NCBI GenBank assembly: GCA_030691225.1
Contig: JAUYES010000818.1
Coordinates: 1-7,325, forward strand
Length of the DNA: 7,325 nt
Source of the DNA: Holophaga sp.
Lineage (GTDB): Bacteria > Acidobacteriota > Holophagae > Holophagales > Holophagaceae
Direction of reading: 5' to 3'
The translations under genes were made by a program, and so were the position numbers. This document shows positions 1-6,568 of the stretch, in pieces (positions within the stretch are counted from its first letter, which is position 1; each line of letters begins with the position of its first letter). Below the pieces are notes generated by a model, which was not told the DNA's origin, searched no databases, and worked only from the letters and a program-made list of their open reading frames with translations.

Positions 1-720
1 GCCGGTGGCTGCACCGACGGAGGCGTTGGCTGCGCTGAGGCCGCTTGTCGACCAAACGGAGGTAGTGGTCCGGTCCTGGGTGGTCCCATCGCTAAAGGTC
101 TGAATCGCCGCAAATTGTTGGGTCCCAGAAACCGGTAACGAGGCCGCTGCAGGCGTCACTACGAACGACACCGATGTGGCGGCATTCACGGTCAGGTTGG
201 CGGGGGTGGCGACCAGGGCGCCGAACGTCGCATTAATGACGACTGGTACGCCTGCAGGGGTGACCGTAATGCCAAGAGCGCGGCCGGTGGCTGCCCCAAC
301 GGAGGCGTTTGTCGCGCTGGCGCCGCTTGTCGACCAAACGGAGGAGGCTGTCCGATCCTGGGTGGTCCCATCGCTAAAGATCTGAATCGCTGCAAATTGT
401 TGGGTCCCGGAAACGGGAATAGAGGCCGTTGCCGGTGTCACCATGAACAACACCGACGTGGCGGCGTTCACGGTCAGGTTGGCGGGCGTGGCGACCAGGG
501 CGCCGAAAGTCGCATTAATGACGACCGGTACACCTGCAGGGGTGACCGTGATGCCGAGCGCGCGGCCAGTGGCTGCTCCAACGGAGGCGTTTGCCGCGCT
601 GGCGCCGCTTGTGGACCACACGGAGGTGGCTGTCCTGTCTTGGGTTGACCCATCACTGAAGGTCTGAATCGCTGCAAATTGTTGGGTACCCGAAACCGGT
701 GTCGAAGCCGTTGCGGGCGT
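1..720 (-). repeat. 282-bp tandem coding repeats (94-residue Ig-like units)
   Basis: Unit 2 spans 720-439, unit 3 spans 438-157 and unit 4 spans 156-1 (cut by the window edge), with an exact 282-base period. By hand alignment, units 2 and 3 differ at about 35 of 282 bases but only 7 of 94 residues, so most changes are silent. The unit before them (981-721, 87 residues) is the same fold but clearly divergent. The array lies inside the lipoprotein gene and makes it prone to copy-number change and assembly collapse. Confidence 0.9.
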
Positions 721-1122
721 GACCACGAACGACACCGATGTCGCAGCGTTCACGGTCAAGGTTGCTGAGGCGGTCTTGGCGCCGAAAGTGGCAGTGATGA
801 GCGATGTGCCGCCAGCAAGGCCGGTGGCGACGCCGGTGGCGGAGCCAACCGTGGCGACGGTGGGGGTGCCTGAAATCCAACTGGAAGTTGTCGTCACAAT
901 TCTGGATGACCCATCGCTATAGGTCGCAGTCGCCGTAAATGGTTGGGTGCCCGAAATTGGTACAGTGGCCGTTGCAGGCGTTACCGCGAGGGAAACAAGG
1001 CTTGGTATGCCTGAGCCTAAAATTGGATCTCGCCCGTTAGTGCATCCTGTCGCCGCAGCGACCAGCAGAAATGCTGCGGAAAGCATCATCAGTGATTTGG
1101 TAAGGCTCTTGAAGAAAATCAT
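1..1122 (-). CDS. Ig-like (Big_2-type) repeat lipoprotein, N-terminal part; runs off the left edge
   Basis: The minus strand is open from ATG at 1122 to base 1 (374 codons, no stop), so the C-terminus lies outside the window. GGAGG (1133-1129) sits 6 bases before the ATG. Residues 1-26 form a lipoprotein signal peptide: a Lys near the start, a hydrophobic core, then A-T-G-Cys27. The lipobox has Ala rather than Leu at -3, so lipidation is likely but not perfect. From about residue 46 the protein is all beta-type bacterial Ig-like domains with the usual cues: V-TP-A, SGTQQFAA, FSDG-TQD, VWSTSG, ASVGAATG, INATFG and LTVNA. Domain 1 is 87 residues and divergent; domains 2, 3 and the cut-off 4 have a 94-residue period and are nearly identical. 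Such chains usually act as surface stalks or adhesins; the terminal functional domain, if any, is not seen. The start overlaps the stop of a mini-ORF (ATGA), suggesting coupled translation. The gene is certain; its role is inferred. Confidence 0.9.
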   Translation of the reverse strand, partial: MIFFKSLTKSLMMLSAAFLLVAAATGCTNGRDPILGSGIPSLVSLAVTPATATVPISGTQPFTATATYSDGSSRIVTTTSSWISGTPTVATVGSATGVATGLAGGTSLITATFGAKTASATLTVNAATSVSFVVTPATASTPVSGTQQFAAIQTFSDGSTQDRTATSVWSTSGASAANASVGAATGRALGITVTPAGVPVVINATFGALVATPANLTVNAATSVLFMVTPATASIPVSGTQQFAAIQIFSDGTTQDRTASSVWSTSGASATNASVGAATGRALGITVTPAGVPVVINATFGALVATPANLTVNAATSVSFVVTPAAASLPVSGTQQFAAIQTFSDGTTQDRTTTSVWSTSGLSAANASVGAATG

Positions 1123-1178
1123 TGGGTTCCTCCATTGATCTTTTGGATCCAAGTGGGTTGATCAAAGGATTTATTCAT
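1119..1178 (-). CDS. candidate 19-residue leader ORF, overlapping the lipoprotein start
   Basis: The frame ATG (1178-1176) to TGA (1121-1119) encodes MNKSFDQPTWIQKINGGTQ. It has a strong Shine-Dalgarno GAGGAG (1191-1186) at 7 bases. Its TGA overlaps the lipoprotein ATG as ATGA, and its own ATG overlaps the stop of the upstream 54-codon ORF in the same way. No known peptide is recognised. There is no run of one amino acid typical of attenuator leaders, and no membrane segment. The likely role, if translated, is to deliver ribosomes to the lipoprotein start. Support comes only from the Shine-Dalgarno site and the two overlaps, so it could be chance. Confidence 0.4.
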   Translation of the reverse strand: MNKSFDQPTWIQKINGGTQ

Positions 1179-1339
1179 AGGGATTCTCCTCGAGGTAAGA
1201 TTTTTTGTTCATCAAATTCCGGACGATTGTCTTTCTGAACCAGGACCCGGTCGCCCTGCGGTTCAGAATTCCTGGGTGGGAGCCGCCAGTTGACGCGGTC
1301 TTCCTCAACGCGCAGGACCGTTTTATTTTTAAAATCCAA
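1175..1339 (-). CDS. candidate 54-residue hypothetical protein, TTG start
   Basis: This frame begins at TTG (1339-1337), 6 bases after AGGAG (1350-1346), and ends at TGA (1177-1175), which overlaps the ATG of the next mini-ORF. An in-frame TAG lies four codons before the TTG, so no longer version exists. The product is short, charged and soluble-looking, with an acidic and basic middle (V-L-R-V-E-E-D-R-V) and no signal peptide or membrane segment. No family is recognised. Competing frames over the same DNA exist: a 71-codon minus frame from 1386 and a 62-codon plus frame. Neither has a good ribosome site, which is why this frame is preferred. It could be the first gene of the lipoprotein transcript or a non-coding leader. 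Confidence 0.4.
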   Translation of the reverse strand: MDFKNKTVLRVEEDRVNWRLPPRNSEPQGDRVLVQKDNRPEFDEQKILPRGESL

Positions 1340-1720
1340 GGGGTACTCCTAAGTCCTCGAGTACGCCTGCGCATGAACCACGCCATCTCGTAAAGCTAGT
1401 TAAATCTATATATAAATATTTTGACACTTGGGCCGATGAGGCATGGTCAATCAAGATGAACGATCCACTCAGTCAGTCCGATGGATTTGGGGCACCGATG
1501 CGTGCCGAGGATTGGTTCGATTCCCGTGCTCCAGAGAACTGCAATAGGACGTCGACAATCCTCAATTCCTGTTATGTGACTTGCCGGGAAGCGCACGACC
1601 ACCAGACCAGTGGCGCCATCTAGGGGTTTTCCACCGATCAGAAAACCCATGGTGGGGAATGCAAGCGAAACGGCATTTGAAGTGTGTATGGATGGATGTA
1701 TAGGGATGCCAATTGAGGCA
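1340..1720. other. intergenic stretch with no convincing gene
   Basis: No frame here has both a ribosome site and protein-like content. The longest, a 95-codon minus frame (1734-1447), starts inside the tmRNA terminator and has no Shine-Dalgarno sequence. Two small hairpins are visible: GGCAC/GTGCC near 1492-1507 and a perfect 8-bp stem GGGTTTTC/GAAAACCC (1624-1631 with 1641-1648, 9-base loop). Neither is followed by a T-run. The stretch also holds the AT-rich patch at 1399-1425. A decayed gene or small RNA cannot be excluded. Confidence 0.5.
1399..1425 (-). promoter_or_regulatory. AT-rich patch, possible promoter of the mini-ORF/lipoprotein transcript
   Basis: About 27 bases are almost pure A/T in otherwise GC-rich DNA. 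Read on the minus strand they contain ATATTTATATATAG, with TATATA as a possible -10 element, about 60 bases before the TTG of the 54-codon ORF. No good -35 hexamer is seen at the usual spacing, so the exact promoter is not assigned. The position, upstream of three chained ORFs on the same strand, is the main argument. Confidence 0.3.
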
Positions 1721-1753
1721 TAAAAATAAGCCACTGCATTTGCAGTGGCTTAT
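1721..1753 (-). terminator. intrinsic terminator of the tmRNA gene
   Basis: A perfect 13-bp inverted repeat, ATAAGCCACTGCA (1726-1738) with TGCAGTGGCTTAT (1741-1753), is separated by 2 bases. On the minus strand the stem is followed directly by TTTTTA. It begins 9 bases after the CCA end of ssrA, the expected place for a terminator, leaving a short trailer to be trimmed. Because the stem is symmetric it may also work on plus-strand transcripts, but no plus-strand gene needs it. Confidence 0.88.
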
Positions 1754-1762
1754 GGCAGCTAT

Positions 1763-2151
1763 TGGTGGAGGTGGCGGGAGTTGAACCCGCGTCCAAGAAG
1801 CGTGATGTGGAAGCTCATCCACAGGCTTGGTCCGTTTTGCGTGACCTCTGCAGGGGGGTTCGGACAACCCTGATCGAGGACTTGCTCCCTTGTCTCGGAT
1901 ACCGCCCGGTGGCACTGCGGCATCCCATCCCGTTCCCTCCTCCGGCAGGCCGAAGCCACCCATTGGAAGGTTTTACGAGCCCGCTACCGGAAGATCACGG
2001 GGACTCGCTCATCCGCCCGGTTAGGCGGCGAGGGCCAGTTCGAAGTTATCGTTGGCAGTTTTGTTTTGATCGGCTTGATGAGGGGGCCCACCGATCAACC
2101 CCCGCCTGCACTCCGCACCCCAGCGTCAACCTGTCGAAACCGGTCACCCCC
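1763..2151 (-). ncRNA. ssrA: transfer-messenger RNA (tmRNA)
   Basis: tmRNA with SmpB rescues ribosomes stalled on broken mRNAs and adds a degradation tag to the unfinished protein. The 389-base gene is complete. Its 5' end GGGGGTG (2151-2145) pairs with CACCTCC (1773-1767) as a 7-bp acceptor stem with one G-U pair, followed by an encoded ACCA (1766-1763). The conserved 5' block GACCGGTTTCGACAGG follows the stem. The T-arm GCGGG-TTCAACT-CCCGC (1790-1774) has the classic tmRNA sequence. The G-rich stretch after the 5' domain, facing a CCCCC run, fits pseudoknot 1 just before the tag. It is a one-piece gene, not the permuted two-piece form. A strong terminator follows, and gmk lies divergently upstream. 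Confidence 0.96.
2021..2056 (-). other. tmRNA tag-peptide reading frame
   Basis: Inside ssrA, the resume codon GCC (2056-2054) opens eleven codons reading ANDNFELALAA, then TAA (2023-2021). With the alanine charged on tmRNA the tag added would be AANDNFELALAA. The AND start and the ALAA end match the general tmRNA tag pattern (E. coli encodes ANDENYALAA). The hydrophobic end is the part recognised by ClpXP-type proteases. The A-rich stretch just before the resume codon is also typical. The tag is certain once ssrA is accepted. Confidence 0.93.
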
Positions 2152-2232
2152 AAGGTTCCCTTTGAGCGCCCCGCGAGGCCCATCAGTGGGAGGTTGAGTA
2201 TAAGCGAAGTAAGATGGTGGCTGGGAGTTGCC
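2152..2232. promoter_or_regulatory. divergent promoter region between ssrA and gmk
   Basis: These 81 bases separate the 5' end of ssrA (minus) from the gmk start (plus), so both promoters should lie here or inside the neighbouring gene. The only -10-like element is around 2197-2204. It reads TATAAG on the plus strand and, on the minus strand, TATACT, about 50 bases before the mature tmRNA 5' end. That would fit a precursor trimmed by RNase P. No clear -35 is seen on either strand, so exact sites are not assigned. Confidence 0.35.
2223..2227 (+). promoter_or_regulatory. ribosome binding site fixing the TTG start of gmk
   Basis: GGGAG lies 5 bases before TTG at 2233. The other in-frame TTG at 2194 directly abuts its purine stretch with no spacing, and no in-frame ATG or GTG lies between the tmRNA and the P-loop. 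This site therefore decides the start. Confidence 0.7.
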
Positions 2233-2850
2233 TTGTCTCAGACCGGATCGATCTTTGTGCTTTCTGCCCCTTCTGGGGCCGGGAAGTCCACCCTGGCCAA
2301 GCGCTTGGTGGCTGAAATGCCAGGGCTTATTTTTTCGACTTCTTTCACAACCAGGGCACCGAGGCCCGGCGAACAGCATGGCCGCGAATACTTTTTTGTA
2401 GATAACACCGCCTTCGACCAGATGGTTGCGGAAGACGGGTTGTTGGAGTGGGTTCAGGTCTATGCCAACCGCTACGGCACCGGCAAGGCCTGGTTGCGAG
2501 AGCAGGTGGCCCAGGGGCTGGACGTGCTGCTGGATATCGAAACCGTGGGCGCCATGAATGTCAAAGCGGCGTTGCCGGAGGCTGTGATGATCTTCCTGCT
2601 TCCGCCCTCGGCCGAAGTATTGGCCAAGCGCCTGCGTGGGCGGGGCGACACGGACGAAAGCCAGATCATGCTTCGCATGGCTCATGCCCGCCACGAAGTG
2701 GAACAGTATTCCCACTACGATCACCTGGTGGTGAACGATGATCTGGAAGTGGCTTACCGCACGCTGGAATCGGTCGTCGTGGCGGAAAGATCCCGCAAAT
2801 CTCGCATGGAGAGCGCCGCTCAGCGGATTCTCCAAACCTTTAATTCGTAA
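2233..2850 (+). CDS. gmk: guanylate kinase
   Basis: This cytoplasmic enzyme converts GMP and ATP to GDP and ADP, an essential step in GTP and dGTP supply. From the TTG start it has 205 residues, the normal bacterial length. The P-loop A-P-S-G-A-G-K-S is at residues 12-19. The GMP-binding block follows: T39-T40-R41-x-P43-R44-P45-G46-E47, then Y53-F-F, E72 and Y81-G82-T83. The central D101-I-E-T-V-G-A block keeps the aspartate, but the family usually reads D-I-D-x-Q-G-A, so Gln is replaced by Val. The lid region R-L-R-G-R-G and the late V-V-N-D-D-L-E motif are present. The open frame continues upstream to 1762, but that part is antisense to ssrA and is not protein. It is followed after 55 bases by a protease gene on the same strand, probably co-transcribed. 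Confidence 0.96.
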   Translation: MSQTGSIFVLSAPSGAGKSTLAKRLVAEMPGLIFSTSFTTRAPRPGEQHGREYFFVDNTAFDQMVAEDGLLEWVQVYANRYGTGKAWLREQVAQGLDVLLDIETVGAMNVKAALPEAVMIFLLPPSAEVLAKRLRGRGDTDESQIMLRMAHARHEVEQYSHYDHLVVNDDLEVAYRTLESVVVAERSRKSRMESAAQRILQTFNS

Positions 2851-2905
2851 TGGCGCGGGAGCGGCAGTGGCATCATCCAATAAGCAGAGCGGAATAGGAC
2901 AAACC

Positions 2906-4495
2906 ATGGCGCGATGGATCGGAAAACATTGGATGTGGACGGTGGTTCTGGGAACCGCCGTAATCTATGCGCCCCTTGCGGGTCGCACAGGTGATGAGCG
3001 GGCCAAGCAAAGGAGCCTTGAAATTCTCACGGAAGTGATGGGCCTGGTGCAGCGGGAAAGCGTCGAACCACCGACCTCCAAACAGATCACCCATTCGGCC
3101 ATCCAGGGCATGTTGCACACGCTGGATCCGCATTCCAACTATATGGATGAGAGTGAATTCCGCATGATGCGGGACGACCAGCGGGGCACCTTTTTTGGTA
3201 TCGGTTCCATCATTCAGCAGCAGCTCGATGGCGTTGTTGTGATCAGTACCGTGCGGGGCGGGCCCTCCGAAAAGGTGGGCATTCGGGCTGGCGATTACAT
3301 TCGCGAGATCGACGGTAAGAGCACCGAGGGGTGGACCAGCAGCCAAGCTGTGCAGAAACTTCGCGGCGATAAAGGCACGGTGGTTGAAGTTGCCATTCAG
3401 CGTGCGGGTTTGCCCGGCTTGCTTCGGATCAGCCTTACGCGGGCCGAAATTCCATCCAACAGCGTGTACTACAGCTTCATGCTCACGCCCACCACCGGGT
3501 TTATCAACGTCAAAGACTTCGGCGAGACCACGGTAGAAGAATTTGAAAAAGCTGTGGTTTCCCTGAAAAAACAAGGCATGAAGGAATTGATCCTCGATCT
3601 GCGTGATAACCCCGGTGGCTTGGTAAATGCGGCCGTGGGTATTTGCGAGCAACTGCTTGGCCCAGATCTGGTGATTGTGAGCCAGCGCGGTCGGGATGGT
3701 GTGATGGTGAGTGAAACCCGCACACCCAAGAATTCGGTCTTGGATCCTTTCCCACTGACCGTGCTCATCAATCGTGGATCGGCTTCGTCTTCAGAAATCG
3801 TGGCAGGTGCCATTCAAGATCACGACCGGGGGCTCGTTATCGGCCAGACCAGTTGGGGCAAGGGGCTGGTGCAAGTGGTGCTTTCCATCGGCCGAGTGCG
3901 AGGCCTCGCGCTTACGACGGCTCGCTATTACACGCCTTCGGGCCGCTGCATCCAGCGGGATTACCAACATGGCCTCGATGATTACCTGCTGCCCGAGGAA
4001 ACCAAGGAAGTGGAACCCAAGGGCGCCGAATTCAAAACCTTCCTAGTCCGCAAGTTCTTTGGTGTTGGTGGCATCACGCCGGATTACACGGTGGAAACGG
4101 CCAAACTCACCAACTTTGTGGCTACGCTCCGCTTCCGTTATTCGCCTTTCTTCAAGTTCTCGGTGGTGGAAAAGGAAAGCCACGGGATCAAGCTCAATCA
4201 AGTTCCGGATGATGTCCAAATGGCCCGTTTTCGCGAGTGGGCCATCGGTCAAAAAATCCCCATCAGCGATGCGGAATGGGCCGATGCGCAGAATCAGGCC
4301 GATATGCGCGATCAGATCGCCTACGAGTGCCAGAATGTGGCCTTTGGCGTGGACGGTGGACGCCGGTATCTCTGCGGCAAGGATCCTCAGGTAAAGAAGG
4401 CGTTGGATGTTTTTGCCGAGGCCGAGCAATTGTTGAAGAAGAAAATCCTGGCCGAGAAGGTCCAGGGTGAAAAGACCGTCGCTGCCAAACTCTAA
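2906..4495 (+). CDS. S41 C-terminal processing protease (CtpA/Prc-like), secreted or membrane-anchored
   Basis: A 529-residue serine protease of the Tsp/CtpA type, which cuts exported proteins near their C-termini. ATG 2906 is chosen because AGGA (2896-2899) lies 6 bases before it and a signal or anchor helix starts at once (residues 1-26, R and K then a W/V/L/A-rich core); longer frames overlap gmk. Order: signal; helical N-domain (about 28-90) with the S41 cue LDPHS-YM; PDZ domain (about 94-178, from G-T-F-F-G-I-G); protease core with D231-L-R-D-N-P-G-G. The catalytic serine is S294 in G-S-A-S-S-S-E, the lysine is K319 in W-G-K-G, and D305 fits the third E. coli Prc residue; the spacings (+11, +25) match Prc. 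G-V-G-G-I-T-P-D at 386-393 ends the core. The following extension of about 135 residues has two cysteines (475, 490) and a charged helical end; I recognise no domain in it. The downstream S9 gene is 20 bases away. Confidence 0.94.
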   Translation: MARWIGKHWMWTVVLGTAVIYAPLAGRTGDERAKQRSLEILTEVMGLVQRESVEPPTSKQITHSAIQGMLHTLDPHSNYMDESEFRMMRDDQRGTFFGIGSIIQQQLDGVVVISTVRGGPSEKVGIRAGDYIREIDGKSTEGWTSSQAVQKLRGDKGTVVEVAIQRAGLPGLLRISLTRAEIPSNSVYYSFMLTPTTGFINVKDFGETTVEEFEKAVVSLKKQGMKELILDLRDNPGGLVNAAVGICEQLLGPDLVIVSQRGRDGVMVSETRTPKNSVLDPFPLTVLINRGSASSSEIVAGAIQDHDRGLVIGQTSWGKGLVQVVLSIGRVRGLALTTARYYTPSGRCIQRDYQHGLDDYLLPEETKEVEPKGAEFKTFLVRKFFGVGGITPDYTVETAKLTNFVATLRFRYSPFFKFSVVEKESHGIKLNQVPDDVQMARFREWAIGQKIPISDAEWADAQNQADMRDQIAYECQNVAFGVDGGRRYLCGKDPQVKKALDVFAEAEQLLKKKILAEKVQGEKTVAAKL

Positions 4496-4515
4496 ACCTT
4501 TTCCAGGGAGTTCTC

Positions 4516-6543
4516 ATGCGCCTTTCGATCCTAGCCTTCGGCCTTGCGGCCCTTACCCTAGTGGCCGCAAGGCCGCTGCAGGTGGATGATCTTTTCAAGG
4601 TAAAACGCTTGGGCGATCCACAGATTTCCGTGGCCGGAGATCGCGCCTACGTTGTGAGTATTCCCGACGTCACGACCAATGCGATCACTTCAAAAATCTG
4701 GTTTCAGGCCGCAGGTAAACCCGCCCAGGCATTGGAACTTGGGGCCGGTAGTCAGGGGCGCCCCCGGTTCAGCCCCGATGGAAAACGATTGGCCTTTGAA
4801 TCCGACGGCCAAGTTTGGGTAATGGACCTCAGCACCCAAAAATGCACCCAGATCACCACTCTGAGTGGCGGCGCCGAAGGCCATATCTGGAGTCCCGATG
4901 GCACCATGCTGGCCTTCACGAGCACCACCGTGCCTAGTGGAAATGATGCCGAGAATGCGGCCTACTTGAAGAGTAAAGGCGAACGTAAAACCACCGGCAT
5001 GGTCTTCGACACGCTGATGTACAAGCACTGGATGAATTGGCGGGATGCAAACCAGGTGTCCCATATCTTTGTTGTGAAGGCGGAAGCCAACGCCGCGCCA
5101 AAGGACCTTACCGCTGGGTGGACCCAGGATGCGCCGGGCTTCAACTCAGCCCATGTTGCCGCTGGCGATGATATTTCCTGGAGCCCCGATTCGCAGACGC
5201 TGGCCTTTGCCAGCAATCTGGAAGCGGGGAAGGGTGTCAGCACCAACCACGAGATTTTCGAGGTGAAGGCCACCGGTGGCCCCATCCGCAAGCTTAGTGA
5301 AAACCCCGCGGCGGATTCCACGCCTCGCTATTCGCCTGATGGAAAGTATCTAGCCTGGCGCGCCCAGCGAGTGCCCGGATTTGAATCCGATATATGGGAA
5401 CTCTGGGTCATGGACCGTGCCACGAGCAAGGTGGTTCGGACCACGCAATCCTTCGACGCGCAGGTGGGCGAATTCGAATGGACCGGGAACGATGTTCTCT
5501 TTACGGCCGTTGATAAATCTCATCAAGCGCTCTTCCGCTGGGATGGCAAGACGCAGCCTAAGGCGATCACCAAGAACCTTTTCGTCGCTAGTTTCACCTC
5601 CATGCCCGGCGGCAAGAAGGTGCTTTCCATGGTCAATGATTCCGCCACGCCCCCGGATCTATACGAAATCGATCTTGCCAGCGGTGCCGCGGTCCGAGCC
5701 ACGAATCACAACGAAGCCCTTACCAAGGAATTGGGCCTGAACCGCGCCGAGAGCTTGTGGTTCAAGGGTGCCGTCGGGCCCGACGGCAAGGCTCCCATGG
5801 TGCATACGTTGATCCTGAAACCCGTGGGCTTCGACCCTGCCAAGAAATACCCCGTGGTTTTCCTGGTGCACGGCGGACCCCAAGGCTCCAACGAAGACAA
5901 TTGGCATCCGCGGTGGAACTACCAGGTCTTCGCCGGTCAGGATTTTATCGTTGTGATGCCGGATCCCCGCGGTTCCACTGGGTATGGCCAGGAATTCACC
6001 AACCAGATTTCCGGCGATTGGTCGGGGCTGGTCATGGGCGATCTCATGAATGTGCTGGATGGTGTGCTAAAGACCGTGCCCCAGGCCGATTCAAAGCGCG
6101 TGATCGCAGCGGGCGCCAGCTACGGTGGGTATGCCATGAATTGGATGGCGGGGCACTATGCGGATCGTTTCGCGGCCTTCATCAGTCACGCAGGTATTTT
6201 CAACACTCAGAGCATGCAGTTGGCCACGGAAGAAATGTGGTTCCCCAAGCATGAATTCAATGGCTTCCCCTGGGATAGCCCTGAAACCAAGGCCCTGTGG
6301 GAAAAACACAGCCCCCACAATGCCTACGCAAATTTCAAAAAGCCCATGCTGGTCATCCATGGCATGCGCGATTTCCGCGTGGTCTACACCGAAGCGCTCC
6401 AGCTCTACAACGTGCATCAGCTGCGCGGCATTCCCAGCCAATTGCTAATTTTCCCCGACGAAGGGCACTTCGTTGCCAAGCCCGCCAATGCCAAGCTGTG
6501 GTTTGAGACGATGCTCGCGTGGTGCAACAAGTGGGGCAAGTGA
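4516..6543 (+). CDS. secreted S9-family peptidase (prolyl oligopeptidase / acylaminoacyl-peptidase type)
   Basis: A 675-residue serine peptidase with an N-terminal beta-propeller and a C-terminal alpha/beta hydrolase. AGGGAG (4505-4510) is 5 bases before the ATG. Residues 1-18 are a clear signal peptide (M-R, then a Leu/Ala-rich core ending V-A-A), so it acts in the periplasm or outside. The propeller (about 20-400) shows TolB/PD40-like blade motifs with S-P-D-G or similar at 86, 126, 223 and 273. The hydrolase (about 410-675) has H452-G-G-P of the oxyanion region, the nucleophile in G-A-S535-Y-G-G-Y, D619 in H-G-M-R-D-F-R-V, and H651 in P-D-E-G-H. The full S-D-H triad is therefore present in family order. 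The family cleaves short peptides, often after proline or removing acylated or dipeptide N-termini; exact specificity cannot be read here. It is last in the gmk-S41-S9 run, with a terminator 25 bases after the stop. Confidence 0.95.
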   Translation: MRLSILAFGLAALTLVAARPLQVDDLFKVKRLGDPQISVAGDRAYVVSIPDVTTNAITSKIWFQAAGKPAQALELGAGSQGRPRFSPDGKRLAFESDGQVWVMDLSTQKCTQITTLSGGAEGHIWSPDGTMLAFTSTTVPSGNDAENAAYLKSKGERKTTGMVFDTLMYKHWMNWRDANQVSHIFVVKAEANAAPKDLTAGWTQDAPGFNSAHVAAGDDISWSPDSQTLAFASNLEAGKGVSTNHEIFEVKATGGPIRKLSENPAADSTPRYSPDGKYLAWRAQRVPGFESDIWELWVMDRATSKVVRTTQSFDAQVGEFEWTGNDVLFTAVDKSHQALFRWDGKTQPKAITKNLFVASFTSMPGGKKVLSMVNDSATPPDLYEIDLASGAAVRATNHNEALTKELGLNRAESLWFKGAVGPDGKAPMVHTLILKPVGFDPAKKYPVVFLVHGGPQGSNEDNWHPRWNYQVFAGQDFIVVMPDPRGSTGYGQEFTNQISGDWSGLVMGDLMNVLDGVLKTVPQADSKRVIAAGASYGGYAMNWMAGHYADRFAAFISHAGIFNTQSMQLATEEMWFPKHEFNGFPWDSPETKALWEKHSPHNAYANFKKPMLVIHGMRDFRVVYTEALQLYNVHQLRGIPSQLLIFPDEGHFVAKPANAKLWFETMLAWCNKWGK

Positions 6544-6568
6544 CGTAGCTTCGAACCGAGTTTGGTTT

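Noticed and set aside
176..922. Several plus-strand frames of 63-83 codons repeating similar peptides across the repeat array
   Set aside because: They recur with the 282-base period and are mirror frames of the minus-strand Ig-like repeats. The minus frame is open throughout, gives clear domain motifs, and has a signal peptide and ribosome site.
1171..1393. A 71-codon minus frame (from 1386) and a 62-codon plus frame (from 1205)
   Set aside because: Neither has a convincing ribosome site, and the plus frame is antisense to a better-supported candidate. The 71-codon frame also lacks the ATGA link to the 19-codon ORF.
1422..1427. A perfect TTGACA on the plus strand
   Set aside because: No acceptable -10 lies 16-19 bases downstream, and no plus-strand gene follows until gmk.
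1514..1545. A tRNA T-arm-like string (GGTTCGATTCC) suggesting a tRNA remnant or attachment site
   Set aside because: The T-stem has a mismatch, no matching 5' acceptor strand lies about 75 bases upstream, and no integrase or duplicated end is seen.
1447..1963. 95- and 133-codon minus-strand frames
   Set aside because: The first begins inside the tmRNA terminator with no Shine-Dalgarno; the second runs through the tmRNA itself.
2738..2905. A 56-codon upstream extension of the S41 protease
   Set aside because: It overlaps the end of gmk out of frame and would bury the signal sequence; ATG 2906 has a ribosome site and starts the signal directly.
2095..3652. Minus-strand frames of 259-270 codons opposite gmk and the S41 gene
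   Set aside because: They are antisense shadows in GC-rich DNA with no recognisable domains, while the plus strand carries complete, motif-rich proteins.
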